A stretch of DNA of 64,000 nucleotides from Ruminococcus sp. (lineage in GTDB: Bacteria; Bacillota; Clostridia; Oscillospirales; Ruminococcaceae). The notes below the pieces were generated by a model. The model was not told the origin of the DNA and made no database searches. It was given only the letters and a program-made list of their open reading frames with translations. This document shows, in pieces, positions 25,569-34,067 of this stretch. The stretch's first letter is position 1. The number at the start of each line of letters is the position of its first letter. The position numbers were made by a program, and so were the translations under genes. Location of the stretch: the NCBI GenBank assembly GCA_016290875.1, contig JAEEVL010000002.1, positions 62,001 through 126,000 of the forward strand, written 5' to 3'.

Positions 25569-27674
25569 ATGATCAATACATGGGCAAAGGAATGGGACGG
25601 CTTCAAGGAAGGCCGTTGGAACCATACTTCAATCAATGTCCGCGACTTCATCAAGAAAAACTACACTCCCTATGACGGCGATGAGAGTTTTCTTGCTGGT
25701 CCTACAGAGGCTACTACAAAGCTCTGGGAACAGGTTATGGATCTTTCACGTCAGGAGCGTGAAGCAGGCGGAGTCCTTGATATGGACACAAAGATCATCT
25801 CCACTATCACTTCACACGGTGCAGGTTACCTCAATAAGGACCTCGAGCAGATCGTAGGTCTTCAGACTGACAAGCCCTTCAAGCGTTCACTCCAGCCTTT
25901 CGGCGGTATCAGAATGGCTCAGCAGTCCTGCAAGGAGTATGGCTATGAGGTAGATCCTTCCGTTGTTGAGATCTTCACGAAGTACAGAAAAACTCACAAT
26001 CAGGGCGTTTTTGACGCTTATACACCTGAGATGCGTCTCGCTCGTCACTCTGCTATCCTTACAGGTCTTCCTGATGCTTACGGCAGAGGACGTATCATCG
26101 GCGACTACCGCCGTGTTGCTCTCTATGGTATCGATCTCCTTATCGAGGACAAGAAGAACCAGATAGAGACATCTCTCGTAAGAATGACTTCCAAGAATAT
26201 CCGTCTCCGCGAAGAGCTTGCTGAACAGGTACGTGCTCTCCAGGATCTCAAGGAGCTCGGAAAGATCTACGGTTTTGATATTTCCAAGCCTGCCGCTAAC
26301 GCTAAGGAAGCTATCCAGTGGCTGTATTTCGGTTACCTTGCAGCAGTCAAGGAGCAGAACGGTGCCGCTATGTCACTCGGACGTACTTCCACATTCCTCG
26401 ATATCTACATCCAGCGTGATCTCGAGAACGGTACTCTCACAGAGGAACAGGCACAGGAGCTCATCGACCACTTCATCATGAAGCTCCGTATCGTCAAGTT
26501 TGCACGTACTCCTGAGTACAATTCGCTCTTCTCAGGCGATCCTACATGGATCACAGAGTCTATCGGCGGTGTTGACGTTGACGGTAATCATATGGTAACA
26601 AAGAACAGCTTCCGTTACCTCCACACACTCGAGAACCTCGGTACAGCTCCCGAGCCGAATATGACGGTTCTCTGGTCACAGAAGCTCCCCCGCAAGTTCA
26701 AGGAGTACTGCGCTAAGATCTCTATCAAGACATCTTCTATCCAGTATGAGAACGATGATATGATGAGAGTCGTTCACGGTGACGACTACGCTATCGCTTG
26801 CTGCGTATCTTCAATGAGAGTCGGCAAGGAAATGCAGTTCTTCGGCGCAAGAGCTAACCTCGCAAAGTGCCTCCTCTACGCTATAAACGGCGGTGTGGAT
26901 GAGCGTCTCGGCTTACAGGTAGGACCTAAGTTCAGACCTGTTGACAGCGAGTACCTTGACTTTGACGATGTTTGGGAAAAGTATATGGATATGATGGAGT
27001 GGCTCGCAGGTCTCTACGTAAACACTCTCAATGTTATCCACTATATGCATGACAAGTACAGCTATGAGAGACTTCAGATGGCTCTCCACGACAGGGATGT
27101 CAAGCGCTATTTCGCAACAGGTATTGCAGGTCTCTCGGTAGTTGCAGACTCTCTCTCAGCTATCAAATACGCTAAGGTAAAACCTATCCGCAAGGATATC
27201 GAAATAAAGGACAAGGCAGGCAATGTAGTTGACGTTGCTAAGAACGTTGTCGTTGACTATGAGATAGAGGGCGATTTCCCGAAATACGGCAACAATGATG
27301 ACCGTGTTGACCAGCTTGCTGTTACAGTTGTCCGCAAGTTCATGGACTGCGTAAGAAAGCATCACACATACCGTGACGGCGTTCCGACAATGTCCATCCT
27401 CACTATCACTTCAAATGTTGTATACGGCAAGAAGACCGGTAACACTCCTGATGGTAGAAAGCAGGGCGTTCCGCTCGCTCCCGGAGCTAACCCGATGCAC
27501 GGAAGAGATACTCACGGCGCAGTAGCTTCACTTTCGTCCGTTGCAAAGCTGCCCTTCAGACACGCTCAGGACGGTATCTCGAATACATTCTCCATTATAC
27601 CGAACGCTCTCGGCAAGGATATGGACGTATTTGTAGGTGATCTTGACCTTGATAAGCTCAAGGGTGAAGACTGA
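25569..27674 (+). CDS. pflB: Pyruvate formate-lyase catalytic body, lacking the C-terminal glycyl-radical domain
   Basis: The 701 residues match PFL from the N terminus ([13 protein letters not shown]) through the catalytic CC pair (411-412, in [12 protein letters not shown]) to [21 protein letters not shown]. In the usual enzyme (about 760 residues) this segment continues into the radical domain; here a TGA comes first. The missing part, with RVSGYAV, is encoded by the separate gene at 27908. The reaction is pyruvate + CoA to acetyl-CoA + formate. ATG 25569 has AAAGGAG 10 nt upstream. The stop overlaps the next start by one base (TGATG). Codon bias is strong. No pfl-activating enzyme gene is in the window. 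Confidence 0.93.
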   Translation: MINTWAKEWDGFKEGRWNHTSINVRDFIKKNYTPYDGDESFLAGPTEATTKLWEQVMDLSRQEREAGGVLDMDTKIISTITSHGAGYLNKDLEQIVGLQTDKPFKRSLQPFGGIRMAQQSCKEYGYEVDPSVVEIFTKYRKTHNQGVFDAYTPEMRLARHSAILTGLPDAYGRGRIIGDYRRVALYGIDLLIEDKKNQIETSLVRMTSKNIRLREELAEQVRALQDLKELGKIYGFDISKPAANAKEAIQWLYFGYLAAVKEQNGAAMSLGRTSTFLDIYIQRDLENGTLTEEQAQELIDHFIMKLRIVKFARTPEYNSLFSGDPTWITESIGGVDVDGNHMVTKNSFRYLHTLENLGTAPEPNMTVLWSQKLPRKFKEYCAKISIKTSSIQYENDDMMRVVHGDDYAIACCVSSMRVGKEMQFFGARANLAKCLLYAINGGVDERLGLQVGPKFRPVDSEYLDFDDVWEKYMDMMEWLAGLYVNTLNVIHYMHDKYSYERLQMALHDRDVKRYFATGIAGLSVVADSLSAIKYAKVKPIRKDIEIKDKAGNVVDVAKNVVVDYEIEGDFPKYGNNDDRVDQLAVTVVRKFMDCVRKHHTYRDGVPTMSILTITSNVVYGKKTGNTPDGRKQGVPLAPGANPMHGRDTHGAVASLSSVAKLPFRHAQDGISNTFSIIPNALGKDMDVFVGDLDLDKLKGED

Positions 27675-27889
27675 TGCTTGAATCGAATATCAAAGGGCAG
27701 GCAGGTTCTCCGGAAGAGCTTGCCGAGCTCATAGACCAGCTTATGTCACAGGGGACAGGTCATATAAATATTTTCCCGGAAGAAAACAGCGGCGGTCTTA
27801 AAGTTGAGACCGTGAACAGTACTGACTGCGGCGTCAAGGGTGCCTGCTGTCAGCCTACTGAGGACGCTGTTGACGAAGACGACGATTGA
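27674..27889 (+). CDS. Small Cys-rich protein resembling part of the PFL radical domain
   Basis: The start overlaps the pflB stop (TGATG), which suggests translational coupling. The 71 residues contain a segment, ELIDQLMSQGTGHINIFPEE, resembling the beginning of the radical domain next door ([20 protein letters not shown]). The RVSGYAV loop is absent. Instead it has DCGVKGACCQ (Cys at 52, 58, 59) and a highly acidic tail (EDAVDEDDD). It may be a degenerate duplicate or a partner of the split enzyme; the Cys cluster could bind metal or be redox active (inference). Confidence 0.65.
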   Translation: MLESNIKGQAGSPEELAELIDQLMSQGTGHINIFPEENSGGLKVETVNSTDCGVKGACCQPTEDAVDEDDD

Positions 27890-27907
27890 TACAAAGGAGG
27901 AACTACT

Positions 27908-28147
27908 ATGGATAATCAGAAACAGGTCGACAACCTTATAGAACTTCTCGACGGTTATGTTGAAAAAGGCGGACATCACCTCAACGTAAACGTATTCACA
28001 CGCGAAACTCTCCTCGATGCTCAGGCTCACCCTGAAAAGTATCCTCAGCTCACAGTAAGAGTTTCAGGTTATGCGGTAAACTTCGTCAAGCTCACAAAGG
28101 AGCAGCAGGACGACGTTATTTCCCGTACTTTCCACGCCAACCTCTAA
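27908..28147 (+). CDS. Glycyl-radical domain subunit of pyruvate formate-lyase (GrcA-like)
   Basis: The 79 residues correspond to the C-terminal domain of PFL, with the radical site RVSGYAVNF (Gly54) and the ending [14 protein letters not shown]. It has its own strong SD (AAAGGAGG at 27893-27900, 7 nt before the ATG), so it is translated as a separate chain. In E. coli the related GrcA/YfiD replaces the radical domain of oxygen-cleaved PFL; here the body has no radical domain at all, so this chain should be required for activity (inference). Codon bias matches pflB. A terminator follows. Confidence 0.92.
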   Translation: MDNQKQVDNLIELLDGYVEKGGHHLNVNVFTRETLLDAQAHPEKYPQLTVRVSGYAVNFVKLTKEQQDDVISRTFHANL

Positions 28148-28167
28148 TACATCATAATACATCTCGC

Positions 28168-28198
28168 AAGCCGCAGGTCTGTGCCTGCGGCTTATTTC
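28168..28198 (+). terminator. Terminator of the pfl operon
   Basis: Stem AAGCCGCAGG (28168-28177) with CCTGCGGCTT (28184-28193), then ATTTC. Weak T-run but strong stem. Confidence 0.75.
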
Positions 28199-28284
28199 TG
28201 CCTTCGCGCACCAATCATACTATAATTGTAGGATTTGTCAGATTTGCCGCATTATTTTCGTGCAACTTATCGTGGTTTTGTCAA

Positions 28285-28313
28285 TTGAAAAAAGCAGTTC
28301 ATTATGGTATAAT
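28285..28313 (+). promoter_or_regulatory. Promoter of the Rrf2 regulator gene
   Basis: TTGAAA at 28285-28290, 17-bp spacer, TATAAT at 28308-28313. An inverted AGCTGAAAAGCT follows near 28323-28334. Confidence 0.7.
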
Positions 28314-28375
28314 AATATTGTCAGCTGAAAAGCTGTAACGACATGACTACGCTATACATCTTAAAGGAGAATATT

Positions 28376-28807
28376 ATGAAGATCTCTACAAAAGGCAGAT
28401 ATGCCCTTAGAATGATATATGACCTCGCTCTTCACAACGAGGACGGATATGTTTCACTCAAAGATATTGCTGACCGTCAGAATATCTCAAAAAAGTATCT
28501 CGAACAGATAGTGCCTCTTCTTCACAGGAGCGGCATACTCAAGACCAATCGCGGCAATCGCGGCGGATATATGCTTTCACAGAGCCCGTCAGATTACACG
28601 GTAGGTGACATTCTCCGTGCAACTGAGGGAAGTCTCGCTCCTGTAGCCTGTCTTGAATTTGAGCCGAATGAGTGCCCGCGTGTTAAGGAGTGCTCAACTC
28701 TCTACATATGGGAGGGACTCTACAAGGCTGTTAATGACTACCTCGACAGCATCACTGTCCAGGATATTCTGGATAAGACTATTGCTGGCGGCGATTACTG
28801 TATATAA
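28376..28807 (+). CDS. Rrf2 family transcriptional regulator
   Basis: The ATG at 28376 (SD AAAGGAG, 8 nt) gives 143 residues beginning MKISTKGRYALRM, the standard Rrf2 start. The winged HTH includes ISKKYLEQIVPLL and RGNRGGY. Three cysteines in CLEFEPNECPRVKEC (Cys-x7-Cys-x5-Cys) fit a possible iron-sulfur or redox site, as in IscR/NsrR-type members. No isc/suf or cys operon is adjacent. The nearest genes are the pfl operon upstream; control of an anaerobic-metabolism operon would fit but is unproven. Confidence 0.88.
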   Translation: MKISTKGRYALRMIYDLALHNEDGYVSLKDIADRQNISKKYLEQIVPLLHRSGILKTNRGNRGGYMLSQSPSDYTVGDILRATEGSLAPVACLEFEPNECPRVKECSTLYIWEGLYKAVNDYLDSITVQDILDKTIAGGDYCI

Positions 28808-28820
28808 GTTGAGAAAAATA

Positions 28821-28852
28821 AAACCTGCTGTACTGAGTACAGCAGGTTTTTT
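28821..28852 (+). terminator. Terminator of the Rrf2 gene
   Basis: Perfect 13-bp stem AAACCTGCTGTAC / GTACAGCAGGTTT, loop TGA, followed by TTT. It can also serve the convergent gene at 28856. Confidence 0.9.
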
Positions 28853-28855
28853 AGT

Positions 28856-29563
28856 TTATACAAATGAACCGAAAGTGCTGAAGGACTGTTCTTCACGGAA
28901 CATCTTGCGGCGTTTTGATTCATCTATGCCGGCTAAGACTGCGCCGACTATCGTGATAACTATGGCTGCATACAGCGCCGGCTGGAAGTTTATCTCCAAC
29001 AGACCGTCCCATTCTTTGATGGTTTTTCCGTTGAGAGAGTAGCTGCTTTCAGCTGAACGCATATAAAGTAACAGAAATCCTGCGGAAATGCCGGAAGTAA
29101 TGTATCCGCCCTGAGTCATAGCAAGTGAGACCACAAGAAGAATACCGGCAAGTATTACTCGAACATTTTGCAGATCATTCTTCGTGCTGTCCTTAGCGTC
29201 GTTATCATCATCTATGCCAAAGATCAACTCTTTGCCGGTCATAGTGATAGGCTTTGCAGACTGTGCGAGCTTTGATTCCTTGTTGAAGGAGATCTTCATA
29301 AACGGCATAAGGAACATCAGCATTGCAACGATAAAAGCTGCCTTTGAAGCCCAGAACAGTACAGTCTTTTCTTTGCTTATGCCGTTTTTTCTCGGCGTTG
29401 CAGCCGGTGTCGGCGAAGAGCTGTACGGCCCGGTAAAAGGCGGTTTAGTTGTCTGAGTGGTCGGTGCCGGCGAAGTAGGTGCCGGATCCATTATCGGTGC
29501 ACCGCAGTTGGTGCAGAAACGCTTGCCTTCTTCTAAAGGCTGTCCGCAGAATTTACAATTCAT
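28856..29563 (-). CDS. Zinc-ribbon membrane protein of unknown function
   Basis: The 235 residues start with a zinc ribbon (CKFC at 3-6 and CTNC at 17-20), then a Pro/Thr-rich linker to about 60, then about four membrane segments (about 69-90, 134-150, 155-172, 195-213). A polar segment with DDDNDAKDSTKND lies between the first two helices. The zinc-ribbon plus membrane design is frequent in Firmicutes without a known function. It lies 25 bp after the CotH gene on the same strand, so the two may be co-transcribed. Confidence 0.75.
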   Translation of the reverse strand: MNCKFCGQPLEEGKRFCTNCGAPIMDPAPTSPAPTTQTTKPPFTGPYSSSPTPAATPRKNGISKEKTVLFWASKAAFIVAMLMFLMPFMKISFNKESKLAQSAKPITMTGKELIFGIDDDNDAKDSTKNDLQNVRVILAGILLVVSLAMTQGGYITSGISAGFLLLYMRSAESSYSLNGKTIKEWDGLLEINFQPALYAAIVITIVGAVLAGIDESKRRKMFREEQSFSTFGSFV

Positions 29564-29588
29564 AGTGTACCCCCATAGTATTTATCTT

Positions 29589-32306
29589 TTATTTTTTGAA
29601 TATTTTGCGCTTGAGCGCGATGAGATCGAAGATATTGTTTTTCTTATCTCCGTTCATATCGGCATTGAGATCGATATTTGTCTTTCTGCCCATAAGGTAG
29701 TTCTGAAGAACTACAACGTCTGAGATATTCACATCGCCGTCTTTGTTGTAGTCGCCTGCGATAACAGAGGGTGAACCTCCGTCGTCGTATACAGCTGTTA
29801 TGCTTACGGAAGACTCGAGCTTGAAGCTTACAGTAGGTGATGTGAGCTCAGACTCTGACAGAGTTATACCGCTTACGTTCCAGCGCTTGAATGACTTGCC
29901 CTCAACAGGTGTTGCAGTGATGGTCATAGTCTGACTGTCGAAGTATTTACCTGTCCACTGGCTGCTGTCGAGAGTGAGCGTATTCACGTTTACTGTACCG
30001 TTTGCAGTCTGATTGTTCACAGTGAGCTCGTTGAGAGTTCCGCTGCTGATATAGCTGCGTCTGATCTGCTCGATGAGCTTTGAGAAACGCTGATCGAAGT
30101 AGTTGGTAACAGTTCTGAGATCGTTTGTGTATGTGCTTTCGGGAGAGCCGCCAAAAGCGGAATTTCCTGCACCGTATCTCTTGAGTGTGTCGATTATCTG
30201 CTGATGGTATGTATTGTCATAGAAGGGGAGAACTTCGTTGACTTTCTCCTGTGAGAAGTTGAAGTTTCCGAGATCCATCATAGTGAGGAAGAACTGATCG
30301 CTGAACTCCTTGTTCTTGAGGAGATTGATGAACATCCTGCACTCGTTATTTGTGGTCTGCTGCTGGATACGCTGGAAAGCGTTTGTATCAGCAGTCGTAT
30401 TCATACCGTAAAGTCCGGTAGCGTACTCTGTATCAAAGAGGAACATTCTCCACTTGCCGTCTGCGTACTTGTTTGATGTATCAACAGTAGAAGTGCGCCA
30501 TACAGCGAAGTTGTTCTGCGGCCAGTCAGCGTTGTTCCAGTAGATCTGAGCTGCAAAGTAGTCCATGTAGCTCTGCATATCGAGCTTGCTGCAAACCTGC
30601 TGATAGTTGCTGTCCTGAGACATATCGGAATTAGCACAGAATGAAGCGAGTTCCTTCCAGTCGTTGAGATCCTGGTCTGTGCCCTCTTCAAGTTCGCCGT
30701 TCTTGACGATGACAGCGTCCTTCTTGTTTATGCCGAAGTGGCTGCTGAGGTGGTCATCGTTTACCTTTTCGATGATTTGATAGATACCCCAGAATTCGCC
30801 GTCGAGGAATACGAGACATTCGCTTGTTGCCTGAGTAGCCATATCACGGTCTGAAACGAGGTTCTGGTTCACAGAGTCACGGAAGAATGTGGAACTGTTG
30901 TCGTTTCCGCCGTTTCTGAGAGTGATGCCGTCAAACTTCTTGATAGACTTGCCGTTTTTCTTCTTGGTAGCCTTGCCGTCGAAGAAGTCGTAGTCCATAC
31001 CGTCCTTGCCGTACTCGTTGCGTGAGTAGATATTGAAGCTCTTCTGAGCGGCATTTCTTGAAGCAGCACCCTTGATACGGATACCTATGTTCTGAGAGAA
31101 TACGCTCTTGCCGTCCTCAAAGAGCTCGAATGAAGCGGGACGCTCCCACTCCTTTCCGTGCTGGGTGTAGTTGGCTTCCATTTCCCAGGGCTGCTTCATG
31201 TTGAAGCCGCCGCCCCAGTTTCCCCAGTCTCCGCCGCCCCACGGATTTCCGGGACGCTGTCCTCCTGGATTTTCTTCTCCGGGACCACCGGGCTGCTGAC
31301 CGGGACCTCCGGGATTGGTCGTGCCGTTCTGCTCGTCGTAAACCTTACCCTTTACATAGATACCTTTTTCGTAGTCGAAGAGGTTGTCGGGATCGGTAAC
31401 AAGAGAAACGACCTTCATATTGGTGTAGTAGGGATCATTTGTCTTGCCGACAAAGTAAGTTTTTGTAATGATTTCGCTTGTTCTGCCCTGAGAGTCAACT
31501 GCAACTGCGCGGATGATAGCTGCCTTGTCAACGGGACTGCTGGGAGCAGTAACCTGGCTTGCACTTATATCAGTTCTTGCGCTGTATACATTAGGCTCGT
31601 TGGAGCGGTCTGCGATGCTGATAGGAGAAGTGTACTTCTCTGAAGCTGTTGTAGGATCGCTTCCGTCTGTGGTGTAGTAAACTGTACAGCCCTGAGGTGA
31701 TGTGAGAGTGAGCTGGAACTCGCTTCCGTAGAAACCGCTCTCCTGTGAGAAGGTAGGAGCGTTTACAGCGTTTGAGCCTTCAGGAGCTGAGTTGGGAGCA
31801 GCTGGAGTAGATGAGAGAGTAAATATATCGCTGCTGCCGTCTGGGTATCTGCCGGCAGACGTGTTGTCTGCGAGTGATTCAAAGGAGAGAGTATCGACAG
31901 TAGAACCGTTTTTGTCTGTGAGTGTGATGATCTCACCTGATGTGGAGAGACCAAAAGGAGCTATCTTCGGATTGGATGCAGCTGCATCGCTGTCACAGGC
32001 GATCATTATCCTGCCGCCTGCCGGTATTGAAGTACCGTCCGGGATAGTGTAGAGGTAGGGCTTTGTGTCCTTGTCTGAAAGGCCCCATCCGCTTATGTCA
32101 ATCGAGCTGCCAGAACCGTTATAGAGTTCGATCCAGTCGTACAGACCGCCCTCTATGGTGTACTTGGTGTTTTTTGCACATACTTCATTGATGGAAATGC
32201 CGCCTGAAGCAGCATTTGCATTTGAAGGTGCAAAGCTTGCTGTGTTGAGGACAAGAGCAAGACCGAGGAGTCCTGCTGAAACCCTCTTCAGCTTTGAGAT
32301 CTTCAT
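29589..32306 (-). CDS. Secreted CotH-kinase/lamin-tail-domain protein with C-terminal dockerin
   Basis: This 905-residue exported protein starts with a signal peptide ending near residue 32. A lamin-tail domain (about 36-150; ISINEVCAKN, DWIELYNGS) is followed by a chitobiase-C-like segment (about 185-290; YYTTDGSDPT), a Gly/Pro-rich insert near 330-370, and a CotH domain (about 370-740; FRDSVNQNLVSDRD, FLDGEFWGIYQIIEKV). Next comes a 'bacterial repeat' module and a type I dockerin (about 845-905) with two Ca-binding repeats, DYNKDGDVNISD and DMNGDKKNNIFD. Dockerins attach proteins to cohesins on scaffoldins. CotH kinases phosphorylate secreted proteins; activity here is unproven. Confidence 0.88.
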   Translation of the reverse strand: MKISKLKRVSAGLLGLALVLNTASFAPSNANAASGGISINEVCAKNTKYTIEGGLYDWIELYNGSGSSIDISGWGLSDKDTKPYLYTIPDGTSIPAGGRIMIACDSDAAASNPKIAPFGLSTSGEIITLTDKNGSTVDTLSFESLADNTSAGRYPDGSSDIFTLSSTPAAPNSAPEGSNAVNAPTFSQESGFYGSEFQLTLTSPQGCTVYYTTDGSDPTTASEKYTSPISIADRSNEPNVYSARTDISASQVTAPSSPVDKAAIIRAVAVDSQGRTSEIITKTYFVGKTNDPYYTNMKVVSLVTDPDNLFDYEKGIYVKGKVYDEQNGTTNPGGPGQQPGGPGEENPGGQRPGNPWGGGDWGNWGGGFNMKQPWEMEANYTQHGKEWERPASFELFEDGKSVFSQNIGIRIKGAASRNAAQKSFNIYSRNEYGKDGMDYDFFDGKATKKKNGKSIKKFDGITLRNGGNDNSSTFFRDSVNQNLVSDRDMATQATSECLVFLDGEFWGIYQIIEKVNDDHLSSHFGINKKDAVIVKNGELEEGTDQDLNDWKELASFCANSDMSQDSNYQQVCSKLDMQSYMDYFAAQIYWNNADWPQNNFAVWRTSTVDTSNKYADGKWRMFLFDTEYATGLYGMNTTADTNAFQRIQQQTTNNECRMFINLLKNKEFSDQFFLTMMDLGNFNFSQEKVNEVLPFYDNTYHQQIIDTLKRYGAGNSAFGGSPESTYTNDLRTVTNYFDQRFSKLIEQIRRSYISSGTLNELTVNNQTANGTVNVNTLTLDSSQWTGKYFDSQTMTITATPVEGKSFKRWNVSGITLSESELTSPTVSFKLESSVSITAVYDDGGSPSVIAGDYNKDGDVNISDVVVLQNYLMGRKTNIDLNADMNGDKKNNIFDLIALKRKIFKK

Positions 32307-32410
32307 AAATTACCCTCCGATCGAATATTATTAAGGCATCTTAATATTACCAATATATCCTTAAAATAACCTTAATTCGCAAAAAAGCGAATACACACCC
32401 CAATATTTCA

Positions 32411-32440
32411 ATTATATCATCAATACTTACTGTATGTCAA
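32411..32440 (-). promoter_or_regulatory. Promoter of the CotH/dockerin gene
   Basis: Minus strand TTGACA (32440-32435), 18-bp spacer, TATAAT (32416-32411). The remainder of 32307-32486 is AT-rich without a gene. Confidence 0.75.
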
Positions 32441-32486
32441 TATTTTATATAAAACAGAGCAAATAATGGTTAAGTACGGAAATATG

Positions 32487-32514
32487 TCAAAAAAAGAGCA
32501 CCTCATAGAGGTGC
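32487..32514 (-). terminator. Terminator of the rubredoxin gene
   Basis: Minus strand stem GCACCTC-TAT-GAGGTGC (32514-32499) followed by CTTTTTTT. Confidence 0.88.
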
Positions 32515-32524
32515 CCGATAATTC

Positions 32525-32683
32525 TTATTCCTGTGAGAACTGATCCTTGCCGACTCCGCAGAGAGCGCATTCAAAATCGTCCGGAAGGTCCTCGAACTTT
32601 GTTCCGGGAGCTATTCCGCGATCAGGATCACCTGCTTCTTCGTCGTATACCCATCCGCATACGTCGCAAACATACTTTGCCAT
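32525..32683 (-). CDS. Rubredoxin
   Basis: A 52-residue protein. The Fe(Cys)4 ligands are in [11 protein letters not shown] (Cys6, Cys9) and [10 protein letters not shown] (Cys39, Cys42), and the core EEAGDP...[12 protein letters not shown] is standard for the family. The SD GGAGGTG lies about 7 nt before the ATG. It is a one-electron carrier, in anaerobes often used with rubrerythrin or superoxide reductase for oxygen and peroxide defence. No such partner gene is adjacent. Confidence 0.95.
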   Translation of the reverse strand: MAKYVCDVCGWVYDEEAGDPDRGIAPGTKFEDLPDDFECALCGVGKDQFSQE

Positions 32684-32717
32684 ACATTCACCTCCACCCT
32701 TTGAATTATATGATTTG

Positions 32718-32745
32718 CGGCTGCTGCATATTGGTGCAGCAGCCG
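32718..32745 (-). terminator. Hairpin after the YegP-like gene
   Basis: Perfect 11-bp stem CGGCTGCTGCA / TGCAGCAGCCG with a 6-nt loop. The T-run on the minus strand is weak (CAAATCATATAATT), so termination strength is uncertain. It lies between the YegP-like and rubredoxin genes. Confidence 0.6.
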
Positions 32746-32760
32746 TTGTGATGTCGTAAA

Positions 32761-33141
32761 TTATTCAGCTTCAGGTTCTGTTATGGGAGCGTCAGGAGCA
32801 TTCTTCCTTACGCTTTCGATACCGTTCTTGCAGCTGTCTTTCTTGACATAGCCTTCGCTTGCAGCGATTATCTCACCGTTCTTTGCTTTTAGACGGAAAC
32901 GGAATTCACCGGCCTTGTCCTTATATATCTCAAACTTAGGATTAGTCTGAGTTTCAAAGCCTTCAATTGTCTGGTCTTCGAGATTAGCGATAGGAGCGTT
33001 TTTAGCTACGCTTTCGATACCGTTCTTTACGCTTGCGAGACTGTTGTAAACTTCGCCGCCGACAGCGATAACTTCGCCGTTGCCTGCTTTAAGGCTGAAA
33101 GTAAAGCCGGTTTTGGTTGCTTTGATGACAAATTTGCCCAT
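32761..33141 (-). CDS. YegP family (DUF1508) protein with two repeats
   Basis: The ATG at 33141 (AAGGTGG upstream) gives 126 residues; upstream in-frame codons reach back over the promoter and are rejected. Two copies of the YegP module are visible: [20 protein letters not shown]...[13 protein letters not shown] and [21 protein letters not shown]...[13 protein letters not shown]. Each forms a small beta-rich unit. The family is widespread, short and without an agreed function. It has its own promoter. Confidence 0.88.
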   Translation of the reverse strand: MGKFVIKATKTGFTFSLKAGNGEVIAVGGEVYNSLASVKNGIESVAKNAPIANLEDQTIEGFETQTNPKFEIYKDKAGEFRFRLKAKNGEIIAASEGYVKKDSCKNGIESVRKNAPDAPITEPEAE

Positions 33142-33181
33142 GATTATTCCACCTTTCGGAAATAAATAATTTTGTAACACA

Positions 33182-33210
33182 ATTATATACCATTCGCCCA
33201 GGAATGTCAA
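33182..33210 (-). promoter_or_regulatory. Promoter of the YegP-like gene
   Basis: Minus strand TTGACA (33210-33205), 17-bp spacer, TATAAT (33187-33182). Confidence 0.85.
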
Positions 33211-33250
33211 TAGTTTTTGTGAAATATACTTAAAGTATTTATCCCGAGGC

Positions 33251-33279
33251 AAAAGAAAAGAGCTGCCGGAGCAGCTCTT
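33251..33279 (-). terminator. Terminator of the trp operon
   Basis: Minus strand AAGAGCTGC-TCCG-GCAGCTCTT (33279-33259), followed by TTCTTTT. Confidence 0.85.
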
Positions 33280-33287
33280 GATAATTC

Positions 33288-34067
33288 TTATTCAGCCGAC
33301 ATAACGGCTTCTTTCATAGACTTGACGTATTCACCTACATAAGGTGCAGCGTCCCTTCCATACTTCTCAAGCAGCTTGATGATAGCTGAACCAACAATAG
33401 CGCCGTCGGACACAGCTGCCATAGCCTTTGCCTGTTCCGGCTTTGAGATACCGAAGCCGACTGCACAGGGGACCTTAGCGTTCTCACGGATGACCTTCAC
33501 GATACTGCTGAGGTCTGTTGTTATCTCGTTTCTTGTGCCTGTAACGCCGAGACTTGAAACGAGGTAGATGAAGCCTTCAGCTTCCTTAGCAATCATAGCA
33601 ACGCGGTTCTCTGATGTAGGAGCAATGAGTGAGATGAGATCAACACCGTACTGTCTTGCAACAGCCGAGAATTCGTCCTTTTCCTCAAACGGAAGATCAG
33701 GAAGTATAACACCGCCGACACCGTTTTCACAGCAGCGAGCCATAAAACGCTCAGAACCGTATGAGAATACAACGTTTGCGTATGTCATAAATACAAACGG
33801 GATCTTTACATCCTTGCGGAGATCGTGTACAAGATCGAACACCTTGTCGGTCGTCACGCCGCTTGCGAGAGCGCGGATGTTAGCGCCCTGTATGGTAGGA
33901 CCTTCAGCAGTAGGATCTGAGAACGGGATACCCAGTTCGATGAGATCTGCGCCGTTTTCTGCGGCAGCGCGTACTACTTTAGCGGTAGTCTCGAGATCCG
34001 GATCGCCGCAGGTGATGAACGGTATAAAAGCCTTGCCGTTCTCAAAGGCTGTTCTGATATCACTCAT
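33288..34067 (-). CDS. trpA: Tryptophan synthase alpha subunit
   Basis: The ATG at 34067 lies behind GGGGAGGA and gives 259 residues. The TIM-barrel alpha subunit cleaves indole-3-glycerol phosphate. Catalytic Glu is in [11 protein letters not shown]. The second catalytic acid, Asp60 of the enteric enzyme (in ADGP), is Glu here (PTAEGPTIQ). The phosphate-binding GFGISKPEQ and the [10 protein letters not shown] segments are intact. The start lies inside the last codons of trpB (8-bp overlap), as expected for the coupled alpha2beta2 complex. Confidence 0.95.
   Translation of the reverse strand: MSDIRTAFENGKAFIPFITCGDPDLETTAKVVRAAAENGADLIELGIPFSDPTAEGPTIQGANIRALASGVTTDKVFDLVHDLRKDVKIPFVFMTYANVVFSYGSERFMARCCENGVGGVILPDLPFEEKDEFSAVARQYGVDLISLIAPTSENRVAMIAKEAEGFIYLVSSLGVTGTRNEITTDLSSIVKVIRENAKVPCAVGFGISKPEQAKAMAAVSDGAIVGSAIIKLLEKYGRDAAPYVGEYVKSMKEAVMSAE

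Noticed and set aside
25569..28147. The PFL split might be a frameshift or premature stop in one normal gene
   Set aside because: The two parts are 234 bp apart, the second has its own strong SD and ATG, the first ends with a stop overlapping a new start, and the intervening DNA encodes a different small protein. A single error could not produce this.
32533..32759. Two overlapping open frames on the plus strand over the rubredoxin gene
   Set aside because: They are antisense to a clear 52-residue rubredoxin with all four Cys ligands and an SD on the minus strand.
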